A stretch of 64,000 bases of DNA from Pedobacter sp. Leaf176 (GTDB lineage: Bacteria; Bacteroidota; Bacteroidia; Sphingobacteriales; Sphingobacteriaceae). Below the pieces are notes generated by a model that worked only from the letters and a program-made list of their open reading frames with translations, searched no databases and was not told the DNA's origin. Both the position numbers and the translations under genes were made by a program. Positions 19,634 to 28,240 of the stretch are shown piece by piece. Position 1 is the first letter of the stretch; each line of letters opens with the position of its first letter. The DNA is taken from contig NZ_LMPD01000002.1 of the NCBI RefSeq assembly GCF_001424305.1, forward strand, positions 295,531 through 359,530. Reading direction: 5' to 3'.

Positions 19634-22240
19634 CTAATTCTTGTCGTCCATACTATTCAAGAATTGTTCCAAAGAATACTCGTCGGGATATAAAACTTCA
19701 CGAGCCTTACTTCCCTCAAACGGACCAACGATACCTGCTGCTTCCAATTGATCGATAATTCTGCCAGCGCGGTTGTAACCTAGCTTTAATTTGCGTTGAA
19801 TCAATGAAGTAGATCCCTGTTGGTGTAATACAATAAGTCTTGCAGCATCTTCAAAAAACTTATCCCGTTCGTTCGGGTCAAAGTCTGCTTTACTACCTTC
19901 TCCAGCCTCATCAATGTATTCAGGCAATTGATAGGCATCTGAATAACCACGTTGATTGCCAATAAATTCAGAGATTCTATCAACCTCCGGCGTATCAACG
20001 AAAGCACACTGTAGTCTGATTAAGTCGCTACCTGTAGATAAAAGCATATCACCACGTCCAATCAACTGGTCTGCTCCGCCACTGTCTAAGATGGTCCTAG
20101 AATCGATTTTTGACAGCACCCTGAACGCTAACCTGGCAGGGAAATTGGCTTTAATGGTACCTGTGATTATATTAACTGAAGGACGCTGCGTAGCAAGAAC
20201 CAGATGAATACCAATTGCACGGGCCAACTGTGCTAAACGTGCAATTGGTGCCTCAACCTCTTTACCTGCTGTCATCATCAAATCAGCGAACTCGTCTACA
20301 ACAAGTACAATGAAAGGCAAAAATCGGTGTCCGTTATTTGGATTAAGCTTACGCTTGATGAATTTATCGTTGTACTCTTTTAAATTTCTAACCTGCGCAT
20401 CTTTCAATAAATCATAGCGTTGATCCATTTCGATACAAAGAGAATTCAAGGTATTAACAACCTTTTTAGTATCCGTAATAATCGCATCAGCTTCTCCCGG
20501 AAGTTTAGCCAGGAAATGACGTTCAATCCTATTGAATAAAGTCAGCTCAACCTTTTTCGGATCGACCAACACAAATTTGAGTTGGGCAGGATGTTTCTTA
20601 AATAACAGTGAAACCAAAATAGAATTAATACCGACAGACTTACCCTGACCTGTTGCACCTGCTACCAGTAAGTGAGGCATTTTAGCCAAATCTGCGATAA
20701 AAACCTCATTACTGATGGTCTTACCTAAAGCAATCGGCAAATCCATCGTATTTGAAGTCCACTTCTCTGTGTTAAGGATACTACGCATTGGAACCATCTC
20801 CGGATGCTGATTAGGTACCTCGATACCAATTGTACCTTTCCCCGGCATTGGCGCTATTATACGAATGCCTAATGCCGCTAATGAAAGCGCAATATCATCT
20901 TCCAGGTTTTTGATCTTTGAAATTCTTACACCAGGCGCAGGTATAATCTCATAAAGCGTAACGGTTGGACCAATCGTAGCCTTAATCTTATCGATTTCAA
21001 TGTTGTAATGATTAAGCGTTTCTACAATTTTGTTCTTATTAGCTTCCAGTTCCTCTGCATTTACTGAAATTTTATTGGTACCATAATTCTCTAACAAATC
21101 TATGGTTGGATACTTATAGCCGGCCAAATCAAGCTTTTCATCATAATTTCCAAACTGCTCAACCAAATCTTCCGATTTTTTTTCTTCTTCGGTCTTCTCG
21201 ATTATAAAAGTTGGCTCTTTTTCTTCTTCTTCAATTGCTGACTCTACCGTTAAAGGCATTGCAGACGCCATAGCCGCCGAGGTTGCTAAAGGTAAATTAG
21301 TGGCTAAAGGCGATAAGTTTACAGGCGCAATTACCTCTTCCCCGTCTTCCTTTGCCTCGTAACGACTTGGTTGTATCACCACGTTTTGTTGTCTGCGCTC
21401 GCTATTCAATGGTGTTTTCTCACGCACCGGGAATTCAATTGGTTCTGATGATTCTTCAACTTCTCGATTTTGTGCAAACCGCTCACGAACCTCGTTTACA
21501 TAATCTGGTGTTTCATTATCCAGGAAGACTTCCTTTTGTTTACGTTCGGGAAATTTAAAATCGATGTTATAAGCGATAATTAAAATTGTTAATCCGGCAA
21601 AAGCGATTAATCCAGCTACTCCGGCTGCACCAATTTGAGCAGCTAGTAATTTATTACTCCAATAACCAAACTCCCCTTCAACATAATGTGGTGATTCAGA
21701 CCAGAAACTATGAGCAAAGCCTAATGTTAATGAAATAAATAATAAAAAGAAAAAACTGTAGCCTAGTGTTTTGGAGATAGAGAGAATTTTGACCTTAAAT
21801 AACAACCGGTAACCGATAATAAAGAATGCCAAAACAAATAAAAAAGAAGCAATGCCAAACCACTCATAAATAAATTGGTGTGACAATAGGGCGCCAAATT
21901 TACCTAGCCAGTTTTGCACAATAGGAACATTAACGCCCGAATTTTTGAGTTCTTCAGTTGTTTTAAACAGGTTTGACCAACCTCCGTTAGCGTCGATTAC
22001 ATAACTCTGATCATCTTGCCAGGTAAATAAGTAAGACGTAAAAGCAATTAAAAAGTAAAGGGAAAGTATAACAAAAAACAGACCTACGATTTTCACAGCG
22101 CGCCCGTCCTGCAAGTCAAAACTTGGCAAATATTCTCTTCTCTCTTTAGGAAGGCGACTTGAAGCCCCTCTCCCCGGTGCATTTTCAGCGCCTTTATCTC
22201 TGAATGTATTGGTTTTAAACTGGTTTCCCCTGGCCGCCAT
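19634..22240 (-). CDS. ftsK: DNA translocase FtsK/SpoIIIE
   Basis: FtsK moves chromosome DNA through the closing septum. The 868-residue protein has about four N-terminal transmembrane helices (residues 45-230), an acidic linker, the alpha domain with IKATIGPTVTLYEI, the RecA-like motor with Walker A GATGQGKS near residue 527 and Walker B FIVLVVDEFADLMM, and a C-terminal gamma winged helix (LIQRKLKLGYNRAGRIIDQLE) that reads KOPS-like DNA. It is the first gene of the ftsK-lolA unit. Confidence 0.95.
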   Translation of the reverse strand: MAARGNQFKTNTFRDKGAENAPGRGASSRLPKERREYLPSFDLQDGRAVKIVGLFFVILSLYFLIAFTSYLFTWQDDQSYVIDANGGWSNLFKTTEELKNSGVNVPIVQNWLGKFGALLSHQFIYEWFGIASFLFVLAFFIIGYRLLFKVKILSISKTLGYSFFFLLFISLTLGFAHSFWSESPHYVEGEFGYWSNKLLAAQIGAAGVAGLIAFAGLTILIIAYNIDFKFPERKQKEVFLDNETPDYVNEVRERFAQNREVEESSEPIEFPVREKTPLNSERRQQNVVIQPSRYEAKEDGEEVIAPVNLSPLATNLPLATSAAMASAMPLTVESAIEEEEKEPTFIIEKTEEEKKSEDLVEQFGNYDEKLDLAGYKYPTIDLLENYGTNKISVNAEELEANKNKIVETLNHYNIEIDKIKATIGPTVTLYEIIPAPGVRISKIKNLEDDIALSLAALGIRIIAPMPGKGTIGIEVPNQHPEMVPMRSILNTEKWTSNTMDLPIALGKTISNEVFIADLAKMPHLLVAGATGQGKSVGINSILVSLLFKKHPAQLKFVLVDPKKVELTLFNRIERHFLAKLPGEADAIITDTKKVVNTLNSLCIEMDQRYDLLKDAQVRNLKEYNDKFIKRKLNPNNGHRFLPFIVLVVDEFADLMMTAGKEVEAPIARLAQLARAIGIHLVLATQRPSVNIITGTIKANFPARLAFRVLSKIDSRTILDSGGADQLIGRGDMLLSTGSDLIRLQCAFVDTPEVDRISEFIGNQRGYSDAYQLPEYIDEAGEGSKADFDPNERDKFFEDAARLIVLHQQGSTSLIQRKLKLGYNRAGRIIDQLEAAGIVGPFEGSKAREVLYPDEYSLEQFLNSMDDKN

Positions 22241-22427
22241 TTTCTATCCTAATAATTTAATGTTGAACAAATATAAAATATATAGTTGTATCTCCTGCGT
22301 TTTAGAGCAGCCTTAAATTAATAAAATTAACAGCCAGCATTAAACCTTAAACAGAAAAAATTGTCTATCAATTAACAATACACAAATTGTTACGTTTTTC
22401 AAATGAAGCGGATTTTGTTTTAGGTTT
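22241..22427. other. Gene-free stretch upstream of ftsK with possible RNA
   Basis: This AT-rich stretch holds the ftsK promoter region on the minus strand. It has no open frame of note. A plus-strand terminator at its right end suggests that a short RNA may be made from within it. Confidence 0.4.
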
Positions 22428-22466
22428 ATCCCGTTTTACCTGGAGAGGTAAAACGGGATTTTTATT
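22428..22466 (+). terminator. Orphan intrinsic terminator or attenuator
   Basis: ATCCCGTTTTACC (22428-22440) pairs perfectly with GGTAAAACGGGAT (22447-22459) around a 6-nt loop and runs into TTTTTATT. No plus-strand gene precedes it (ftsK is on the other strand), so it ends either a small RNA or a leader of the ankyrin gene 140 bp downstream. Confidence 0.8.
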
Positions 22467-22604
22467 ATAAAAGATTTTCTTAGTAATCTTAAAGATGCAA
22501 AAACACGTTTTGTTAGTTACCTCATTCTTTCACATTTTTTCACCAAAAATTTCTGCACGCTATTAATTTTTCGTTAATTTAAGTCGGTTATTTGGTAAAA
22601 TCAT

Positions 22605-23258
22605 ATGAACATAGCGCAGCTCGAACAACAAATAGAAGCAGGGAATTTAGAAGCAGTAAAAGAAATTTTGCTTCAAAACCCAGAACTTGCAAACATCAAT
22701 ACTTCTCATAATGTTTCACCTTTATTGTTAGCTTGTTATTACAAGAAACAAGAAATCGCAAATTTAATTGCAGAGTTCGCAGACAGTCTAACTTTATTTG
22801 AAGCCTGCGCAGTCGGAAAATTTGATGCTGCAACTTTACTCATTTTTCAAAATCCTGGTGCAGTTAACGAATTTTCTGAAGATGGTTTTACACCGTTAGG
22901 CCTAGCCTGTTACTTCGGACACGAAGATTTGGCCAGATTTTTAGTTCTAAAGGGCGCTGATGTAAATCTGGCATCCAAAAACGGATTCAATGTTTTCCCC
23001 ATACATTCAGCGGTTGCGGCAAATAACATTAACATTACAAAATTACTTCTCGATGCAGGCGCCTATCCAAATGTTTGCCAGAAGGCAGGCTTGGCACCCC
23101 TGCATACGGCTGCTCAATTAGGAAATATCGAGCTAATTATTCTGCTTTTAGAACATGGAGCCGAGGTTAGTTTGCGTATGGAAGGCGGAAAACTTCCAGC
23201 TGATTTAGCGGCAGAAAAAGGCTTTCGTGAAATTGCAGAGATTTTAAGAGAAGATTAA
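22605..23258 (+). CDS. Ankyrin repeat protein
   Basis: The 217-residue protein consists of about five to six ankyrin repeats and has no signal peptide. Typical repeat cores are visible: GFTPLGLACYFGHEDLARFLVLKGADVN, then a repeat with IHSAVAANNINITKLLLDAGAYPNV and APLHTAAQLGNIELIILLLEHGAEVS. It is a cytoplasmic protein-protein interaction module whose partner cannot be inferred from its neighbours. It ends directly at a convergent palindromic element. Confidence 0.9.
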   Translation: MNIAQLEQQIEAGNLEAVKEILLQNPELANINTSHNVSPLLLACYYKKQEIANLIAEFADSLTLFEACAVGKFDAATLLIFQNPGAVNEFSEDGFTPLGLACYFGHEDLARFLVLKGADVNLASKNGFNVFPIHSAVAANNINITKLLLDAGAYPNVCQKAGLAPLHTAAQLGNIELIILLLEHGAEVSLRMEGGKLPADLAAEKGFREIAEILRED

Positions 23259-23480
23259 CCCCCTAGCCCCCTAAAGGGGGAATGAAAACCATGTAGCAAA
23301 GACTATGTGCAAATGAACGAATGCCGTTTATAGACAAAGTCAAGCACACATTTACAAAAAGAAAAGTCTTTTAGAGAGAAAAGACTTTTCTTTTTAAAAC
23401 TGTATTTCACATTAAAGACAAAGAAAATTTAAGTGCATTATACAAACGGTAGAATGGAAAGCCCCTTTAGGGGTTTGGGG
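23259..23480. repeat. Inverted-repeat element with internal terminator
   Basis: The gap between two convergent genes is bounded by CCCCCTAGCCCCCTAAAGGG on the left (from 23259) and its approximate reverse complement on the right (23461-23480). Both arms contain the short palindrome CCCCTAAAGGGG or CCCCTTTAGGGG. Inside, AAAAGTCTTTT (23362-23372) and AAAAGACTTTT (23379-23389) form a hairpin followed by CTTTTT, a good plus-strand terminator. Stops of both flanking genes abut the element. Confidence 0.7.
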
Positions 23481-23481
23481 T

Positions 23482-23700
23482 TTACTCCCAAATTCTCAAC
23501 CTCATTTTTTTCATATAGGTTCTGATATCTAAGACAACTGCAGCCAGAAAATAAAACAGTATTGGGAAACCTACAGCTAGAAAAGAGGAATAAATAAAAA
23601 ACAAACGCACCCTTGCTGTACTCATGTTAAGCTTATTTGCAAGGTATGTAGAAACTCCAAAACTTTGCTGCTCAAAATATGTGATGATTCTTTGGAACAT
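23482..23700 (-). CDS. Short PspC-domain membrane protein
   Basis: The 72-residue product resembles the PspC domain (PF04024): an amphipathic start, the GVSTYLANKLNMSTARVRL segment, then one or two hydrophobic helices (about 33-58) and a basic end. PspC proteins act in envelope stress responses. This is the minimal single-domain form common in Bacteroidota. The family call rests on pattern, not a search. Confidence 0.75.
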   Translation of the reverse strand: MFQRIITYFEQQSFGVSTYLANKLNMSTARVRLFFIYSSFLAVGFPILFYFLAAVVLDIRTYMKKMRLRIWE

Positions 23701-23802
23701 TATAAGCTTATTTAAATCCTAATTCAATATAAGTTGAAGAAAGCGAAATCCTTAATCTAATTTAACAATAATAATTGGTTAAAAGTTTACTTGGAAGCGC
23801 GG

Positions 23803-24066
23803 TTATTCTAAAATCAATTTTTCAAAATCCTGCCTGTTTTCATGTTTTATAAATAGAGTCTGCTGTTCCTCTAAACCAGAATACTTCTTTTTCAAATCAT
23901 TTTTGAATTTTTCAATATCAACTCCTGCATGCAAAATCACCGTTAAAGCATCAGCATTGCCTCTAACTTCGATAATTTCATCAGGGTAAAGTTCCTTAAG
24001 TTCGTGCGGGAATTCCATAATGACTAAACCGATAGAAAAGTATAAAGTTTGATAAATATTAAACAA
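23803..24066 (-). CDS. Small hypothetical protein downstream of DUF2851 gene
   Basis: The frame gives 87 residues, but ATG 24018 (MEFPHELKELYPDEII) gives a more plausible 71-residue soluble protein without the odd hydrophobic start. I do not recognise a family. It directly follows the DUF2851 gene, so the two may be translated together. Confidence 0.5.
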   Translation of the reverse strand: MFNIYQTLYFSIGLVIMEFPHELKELYPDEIIEVRGNADALTVILHAGVDIEKFKNDLKKKYSGLEEQQTLFIKHENRQDFEKLILE

Positions 24067-25350
24067 TTAAGCTTGTTTCAAAATCTTTAATCCAATTCCA
24101 CAAGATAGGCATTTTTTCTCATCACAATAGTGCTTTTTCAAATGCAAAATTCCTTGTGTTGTAAAGGCATTATACATTAATACGCCAGCCTGTAAAAACC
24201 TGTCGGTTATTGCGTTTCGTTCCGGCGGCAAACTTTCCAGCAATTTAATCGCTCTGTTGATATAAAATTGTGTTCCGGACTGTTTGCCATAAGTAAATAA
24301 GAACAATGCAACCGTGTTTAATAAAATATTATCGACTGACGCTTTGCCAATTTGGATGTTAACACCATCTGTTTCTTTCTTAAAATGATAGTGCGTTTTC
24401 CAATAAACATTTACGGGCAAATTTTCGAACAGCTCGCGAAGTTCAGCAACGACACTTATGTCCAGCACTTTAGAAAATAAATGATTTGCTTTTACAATTA
24501 ATGCAGCGAATTGCGCCAGGCGTAGTGTTGGAAAGTTCTGCGGGCGCATCCGCATGAATTTCCAAATCGAAACGTCGATGGGCTTAATGTTATATTTTTT
24601 CTGTAAAAATTCAAATTCCTTTTTCAATCGAACAGGGTATTCTTCTACAAATTTCTCATTCAAAAAGCCGGCTGAACCGAAAATCAACGCCTCGATTTGT
24701 AATGGATTAACTTTATGCTTTCCATATATTTGTTGAGGAATCGCTTTCGCAACGAGTTCAAAAGGTAATGCATTTATTTTAAAACCAAAATTACGAGCCA
24801 TAAAACGATAGAAAGTTTCGTCCCAATTTCCATTCAACTCTTTTAGTGTCTCTGATACAACATACGTTTTTTGCTCAAATCTTTCGAATAATGTTCGTGA
24901 CACAAATGAATCGATAATCAGTTTATCGACGGTTTTAATCTGTGCTTTACAAGGAAAATCTGTTAACGTAAGAAACAGTGTTTCGTACTTTTCAATCAAA
25001 TCTTCAGCAATCCGGTTTTTTAGTTCCAGCACAGGTAAAATTGAACCATCAATTCTTTTAATTTTTACATCATTTTCATAAACCACATGAAGAATTACAT
25101 TTTCATAACTCGAATCGCTTTGATGGTTATGCCTTAACCAATCAGAAGATTTAATGTGAATTTCTAAATTCCCTGCCCAAACTGTATCGCCTATCTGTAT
25201 TTTAGAATTATTAAAATCCGGTCCGGCATTTTTGTTTAGAAAACCCTGATGTATGATCTTCAGACTTTCGCCATCAGCAGTTTTCAGCTCATTGTTGTCA
25301 AACGACCTGAATTGCCAAACATAATGCAAAAAATCTTCCGAAAAATTCAT
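24067..25350 (-). CDS. DUF2851 family protein
   Basis: The 427-residue soluble protein has the features of DUF2851 (PF11013): an N-terminal FLHYVWQFRSFD, the GPDFNNSKIQIGDTVWAGNLEIH segment, and a conserved SSDW-x-HxH pattern (SSDWLRHNHQSD). The C-terminus carries four cysteines (HYCDEKKCLSCGIGLKIL), which could bind a metal. The combination of HxH, DWxxH and an E-rich region hints at a nuclease-like fold, but this is unproven. The family is largely restricted to Bacteroidota. Confidence 0.85.
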   Translation of the reverse strand: MNFSEDFLHYVWQFRSFDNNELKTADGESLKIIHQGFLNKNAGPDFNNSKIQIGDTVWAGNLEIHIKSSDWLRHNHQSDSSYENVILHVVYENDVKIKRIDGSILPVLELKNRIAEDLIEKYETLFLTLTDFPCKAQIKTVDKLIIDSFVSRTLFERFEQKTYVVSETLKELNGNWDETFYRFMARNFGFKINALPFELVAKAIPQQIYGKHKVNPLQIEALIFGSAGFLNEKFVEEYPVRLKKEFEFLQKKYNIKPIDVSIWKFMRMRPQNFPTLRLAQFAALIVKANHLFSKVLDISVVAELRELFENLPVNVYWKTHYHFKKETDGVNIQIGKASVDNILLNTVALFLFTYGKQSGTQFYINRAIKLLESLPPERNAITDRFLQAGVLMYNAFTTQGILHLKKHYCDEKKCLSCGIGLKILKQA

Positions 25351-25468
25351 ACTTAAAGATAGGGAATATTCCTAAAAGTTTTAGAAAAAACTAATCGTCC
25401 TGCTGAATTTGTTTCAGCATCTTATTTTATCTGACCCACAATATATTCATGGCGATGCCTATACACTG

Positions 25469-26374
25469 TCAACCTATAGGATCGGTCCTCTTCCTGTAAT
25501 TCGTGATAAAAACACCAGCAATGATCAAAATTGTTGCTACGATTAAATCCACATCAACATGCTCATTTAAAATTAACCATCCCAAAAATATTGCGATTAC
25601 TGTATTAAAATAAGTAAGTATCGACACTTCAGATGCAGAAACTTTTTTCAATGCATAATGATAGCAAAAATATCCTAAAACGGAACCAAATACCGCAAGG
25701 TAAACCGCAGCAAAAATACTTTCAGTCTTCCAGGAACTTACATCTGCTGTGCCAGAAAAAATCAAGGCTAAACCGAATTGAACAATAGCAGAGAACACGA
25801 ACTGATAAAAAAGATTCAGGAATATATACTGGGGTTTTCCGCTGTGTTTTTTCGAATAAATAGTTCCGATTGTCCAACCGGAAACAGCTATTACAAGGGA
25901 TAAAATTCCATTTCGGTAACCTGGCTCAAGCAAGTCGCTAATGCCATCCCTAAAAATGAAAACAATACCGAGAAAACCAACAAAAACACCTACAAAACCC
26001 TTTAAACTGGGTTTTTGAATCCCCAGGAAAACACAACCCAGAAAGACCAAAAGTGGAGAAGTGGCATTTATCAAAGAAGTTAATCCACTTGGAATTGTTT
26101 TTTCGGCGACGGTTGTCATGCCGTTTGCAATAACAACCATTAAGATTGAAAGTAAAATTTGTCTCTTAAAACTGCTCCAGCCAATCCACTTCAATTCTTT
26201 CTGTTTTATCAGGATGATCAGAATAATTAAGGAGGCAATCGTTTGGCGAATGGCCGTTACGTACCAGGCAGGAATGCTTTCTACGGCGACACGAATACCC
26301 AAATAAGTTGTTCCCCAAATCAGGGCGACGCCGGTTAAGGCAAGTATGAGTTTTAAATCTATTTTGGGTTTCAT
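25469..26374 (-). CDS. EamA/DMT-family transporter
   Basis: This 301-residue protein has ten predicted transmembrane helices arranged as two EamA repeats (residues about 10-140 and 155-295), with the opening motif LIWGTTYLGIRVAVESIPAWY and the C-terminal LGWLILNEHVDVDLIVATILIIAGVF. DMT transporters export metabolites such as amino acids; the substrate cannot be read here. Its upstream region (26375-26537) carries repeat remnants of the GxxExxY cassette. Confidence 0.88.
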   Translation of the reverse strand: MKPKIDLKLILALTGVALIWGTTYLGIRVAVESIPAWYVTAIRQTIASLIILIILIKQKELKWIGWSSFKRQILLSILMVVIANGMTTVAEKTIPSGLTSLINATSPLLVFLGCVFLGIQKPSLKGFVGVFVGFLGIVFIFRDGISDLLEPGYRNGILSLVIAVSGWTIGTIYSKKHSGKPQYIFLNLFYQFVFSAIVQFGLALIFSGTADVSSWKTESIFAAVYLAVFGSVLGYFCYHYALKKVSASEVSILTYFNTVIAIFLGWLILNEHVDVDLIVATILIIAGVFITNYRKRTDPIG

Positions 26375-26390
26375 AGTAAGGGTAATATTT

Positions 26391-26422
26391 TAACCACGGA
26401 TGGACACAGATAAACGCAGATG
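26391..26422 (+). repeat. Left inverted repeat of the GxxExxY cassette
   Basis: This segment starts TAACCACGGATGGACA and ends AAACGCAGATG. Its approximate reverse complement lies at 26951-26982, on the other side of the GxxExxY gene, differing at a few bases and one indel. Confidence 0.8.
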
Positions 26423-26443
26423 TTTCAAGGATTAATAGGCGTT
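26406..26443 (-). pseudogene. Remnant of a second GxxExxY 3' end
   Basis: This stretch repeats 26513-26549 (ACAGATAAAC, then AGAT, TTT and GATTAATAG at matching spacing). The second copy contains the stop and last codons of the GxxExxY gene (RMVNGY). Read on the minus strand, the first copy ends GMINAY then stop, so it looks like the tail of a duplicated gene. A stop codon closes the same frame a few codons upstream, so only a fragment remains. Confidence 0.55.
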
Positions 26444-26537
26444 AATCATTCCTGGTATTTTCTAAATTCAGGGTAAAAAAAATTTTAATGTTAATATTAA
26501 ACTTCAGCTATTACAGATAAACAAAGATATTTGAAGA

Positions 26538-26909
26538 TTAATAGCCATTGACCATTCTTTTTATTTCAATACGAGGTTTGGCGAAATTAATAATCAAACC
26601 ACAGCGTTTATTACAGGCAGTTAGGTAATTCATTAATTGAGCCTGATGAATATCTGTAATCATCGTAACAGTTTTCAATTCAACCACAACTTCGTTTTCT
26701 ACAAATAAATCAGCAAAATAATCTCCGACAACTTGATCGTCGTAAAAAACTTGTAAAGCATGTTGTTTAATTACATTTAGGCCAGTTTTTTTAATTTCAA
26801 TGAATAGCGCATTTTCGTAAACCTTTTCCAAGAAACCACATCCCAAAGCATTTGAAACCTTATAAGCGGCTCCAATTATTTTTTCTGTTATTTCATTTTG
26901 GCTCAACAT
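26538..26909 (-). CDS. GxxExxY family protein
   Basis: The 123-residue product has the defining motif GCGFLEKVYENAL near residue 23, followed by the PD-(D/E)XK-like pattern VGDYFADLFVENEVVVELKTV and the tail NFAKPRIEIKRMVNGY. The family (TIGR04256) has no settled function; the D...ExK spacing suggests a nuclease fold. The gene occupies almost all the DNA between two inverted repeats, so gene plus repeats behave like a cassette. Confidence 0.88.
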   Translation of the reverse strand: MLSQNEITEKIIGAAYKVSNALGCGFLEKVYENALFIEIKKTGLNVIKQHALQVFYDDQVVGDYFADLFVENEVVVELKTVTMITDIHQAQLMNYLTACNKRCGLIINFAKPRIEIKRMVNGY

Positions 26910-26950
26910 CCAAACAATATAGGAATATTCTCGAATTTATACCCGCCTTC

Positions 26951-26982
26951 AATCTGTGTTTATCCTGTCTATCTGTGGTTAA
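26951..26982 (-). repeat. Right inverted repeat of the GxxExxY cassette
   Basis: This segment reads AATCTGTGTTTATCC to CTGTGGTTAA on the plus strand and is the near reverse complement of 26391-26422. It lies 41 bp upstream of the GxxExxY start codon and 8 bp from the pyrF stop. Confidence 0.8.
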
Positions 26983-26990
26983 TTATTGAA

Positions 26991-27821
26991 CTAGACCAAT
27001 TCAGCAGTAACCAGTATTTGTTCCATTTCTTTTTGTAATTTCATAGCCTCTTCCCTGGCCTTTTCTGCAAAATCTTCGCCACTGCCTGCATAAATAATTC
27101 CGCGTGAAGAGTTGATTAATAATCCGCATTGCGAATTCAATCCGTATTTACAAACTTCCTGTAAATTACCGCCCTGTGCTCCGACGCCAGGAACCAAAAG
27201 GAAATGATTTGGCACCAACTTGCGTACATCTGCAAATGCAGCACCTCGGGTTGCGCCAACAACGTACATCATCTGCTCATCAGTTGCCCATTGTTGCGAT
27301 GTTTTTAATACTTTTTCAAACAATCTATCTTTGCCAATTTCCTGTAATTGAAAATCGGCGTGGCCTGAATTTGATGTCAACGCCAACAGGATAACCCATT
27401 TATCTTTAAACGTAAGAAACGGCATAACAGAATCACTTCCCATGTATGGGGCAACCGTAACCGAATCAAAACTCATCTCAGAAGATTGTGCATTAAAAAA
27501 AGTTTCTGCATACATAGCAGAAGTATTACCGATGTCGCCGCGCTTGGCATCCGCAATGGAAAAAACATCCTGGGGAATGTATTTAAATGTTTCAATAAGT
27601 GTTTCCCATCCTTTTTTGCCATAACATTCATAAAAAGCAGTATTTGGCTTGTAAGCAACACACAAATCTTTAGTGGCATCAATAATTTGCTTATTGAACT
27701 CCAGAATAGGATTTTCGTATTTTAGCAGGTGCTTAGGGATCTTATCCAGCGAGGAATCCAATCCAACACATAAAAATGAACGCTTTTTTTGTATCTGCTC
27801 AAAAAGTTGTTGCTTAGTCAT
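26991..27821 (-). CDS. pyrF: Orotidine-5'-phosphate decarboxylase (type 2) PyrF
   Basis: PyrF makes UMP from OMP, the last step of pyrimidine synthesis. The 276-residue protein starts [21 protein letters not shown] and has the catalytic segment [20 protein letters not shown] with the essential Asp-Lys-Asp array, [11 protein letters not shown] and the phosphate-binding [12 protein letters not shown] near the C-terminus. It belongs to the longer subfamily 2. ATG 27821 starts at the family boundary; an upstream ATG at 27842 adds only seven residues. Confidence 0.93.
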   Translation of the reverse strand: MTKQQLFEQIQKKRSFLCVGLDSSLDKIPKHLLKYENPILEFNKQIIDATKDLCVAYKPNTAFYECYGKKGWETLIETFKYIPQDVFSIADAKRGDIGNTSAMYAETFFNAQSSEMSFDSVTVAPYMGSDSVMPFLTFKDKWVILLALTSNSGHADFQLQEIGKDRLFEKVLKTSQQWATDEQMMYVVGATRGAAFADVRKLVPNHFLLVPGVGAQGGNLQEVCKYGLNSQCGLLINSSRGIIYAGSGEDFAEKAREEAMKLQKEMEQILVTAELV

Positions 27822-27842
27822 ATAAGGGCTTATTTGCTGCAA

Positions 27843-28240
27843 ATATGGGTTTTTTTTTAAGTTTTCATAAAGAAGAAATAATCCTCACCGCAACTATTTT
27901 TTAAACATTTTAAACTTTTTCTTGCAGATTACGTTTCAAATACATACAATTGCACCATAATTCCTCAACCGTTTATCTGAATATCCCAGAAAAATTTATC
28001 AAGACTTGTTTTTTGTTACCATTTTTTGAAAGCGATTGCCGCTTTGTATTTAGCTTATAAACAATTTATGAAACATTTGAGTACATCCAAATAACCAACT
28101 CATTTAGTTTTATAACCTTAAAGAATTATGCTTAATTAACCGCCGGGCTTGCACAATTTATGTATTTAGGCCTATGCAGATTTATAACAGGACATCCGTT
28201 ATAAGTAAAAGAAAAATTTCTTGAAACATATATATTTAGA
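27843..28240. other. Long gene-free leader region of rho
   Basis: About 400 bp separate pyrF and rho. No open frame of note is seen. TTATAAC (28182-28188) pairs with GTTATAA (28198-28204) about 40 bp before the rho ATG, forming a hairpin in the untranslated leader. Rho genes are often self-regulated through their leaders, so this may be a control element, but that is inference. Confidence 0.4.

Noticed and set aside
27843..28240. Riboswitch upstream of rho
   Set aside because: Only one small hairpin is visible; no known aptamer core could be recognised.
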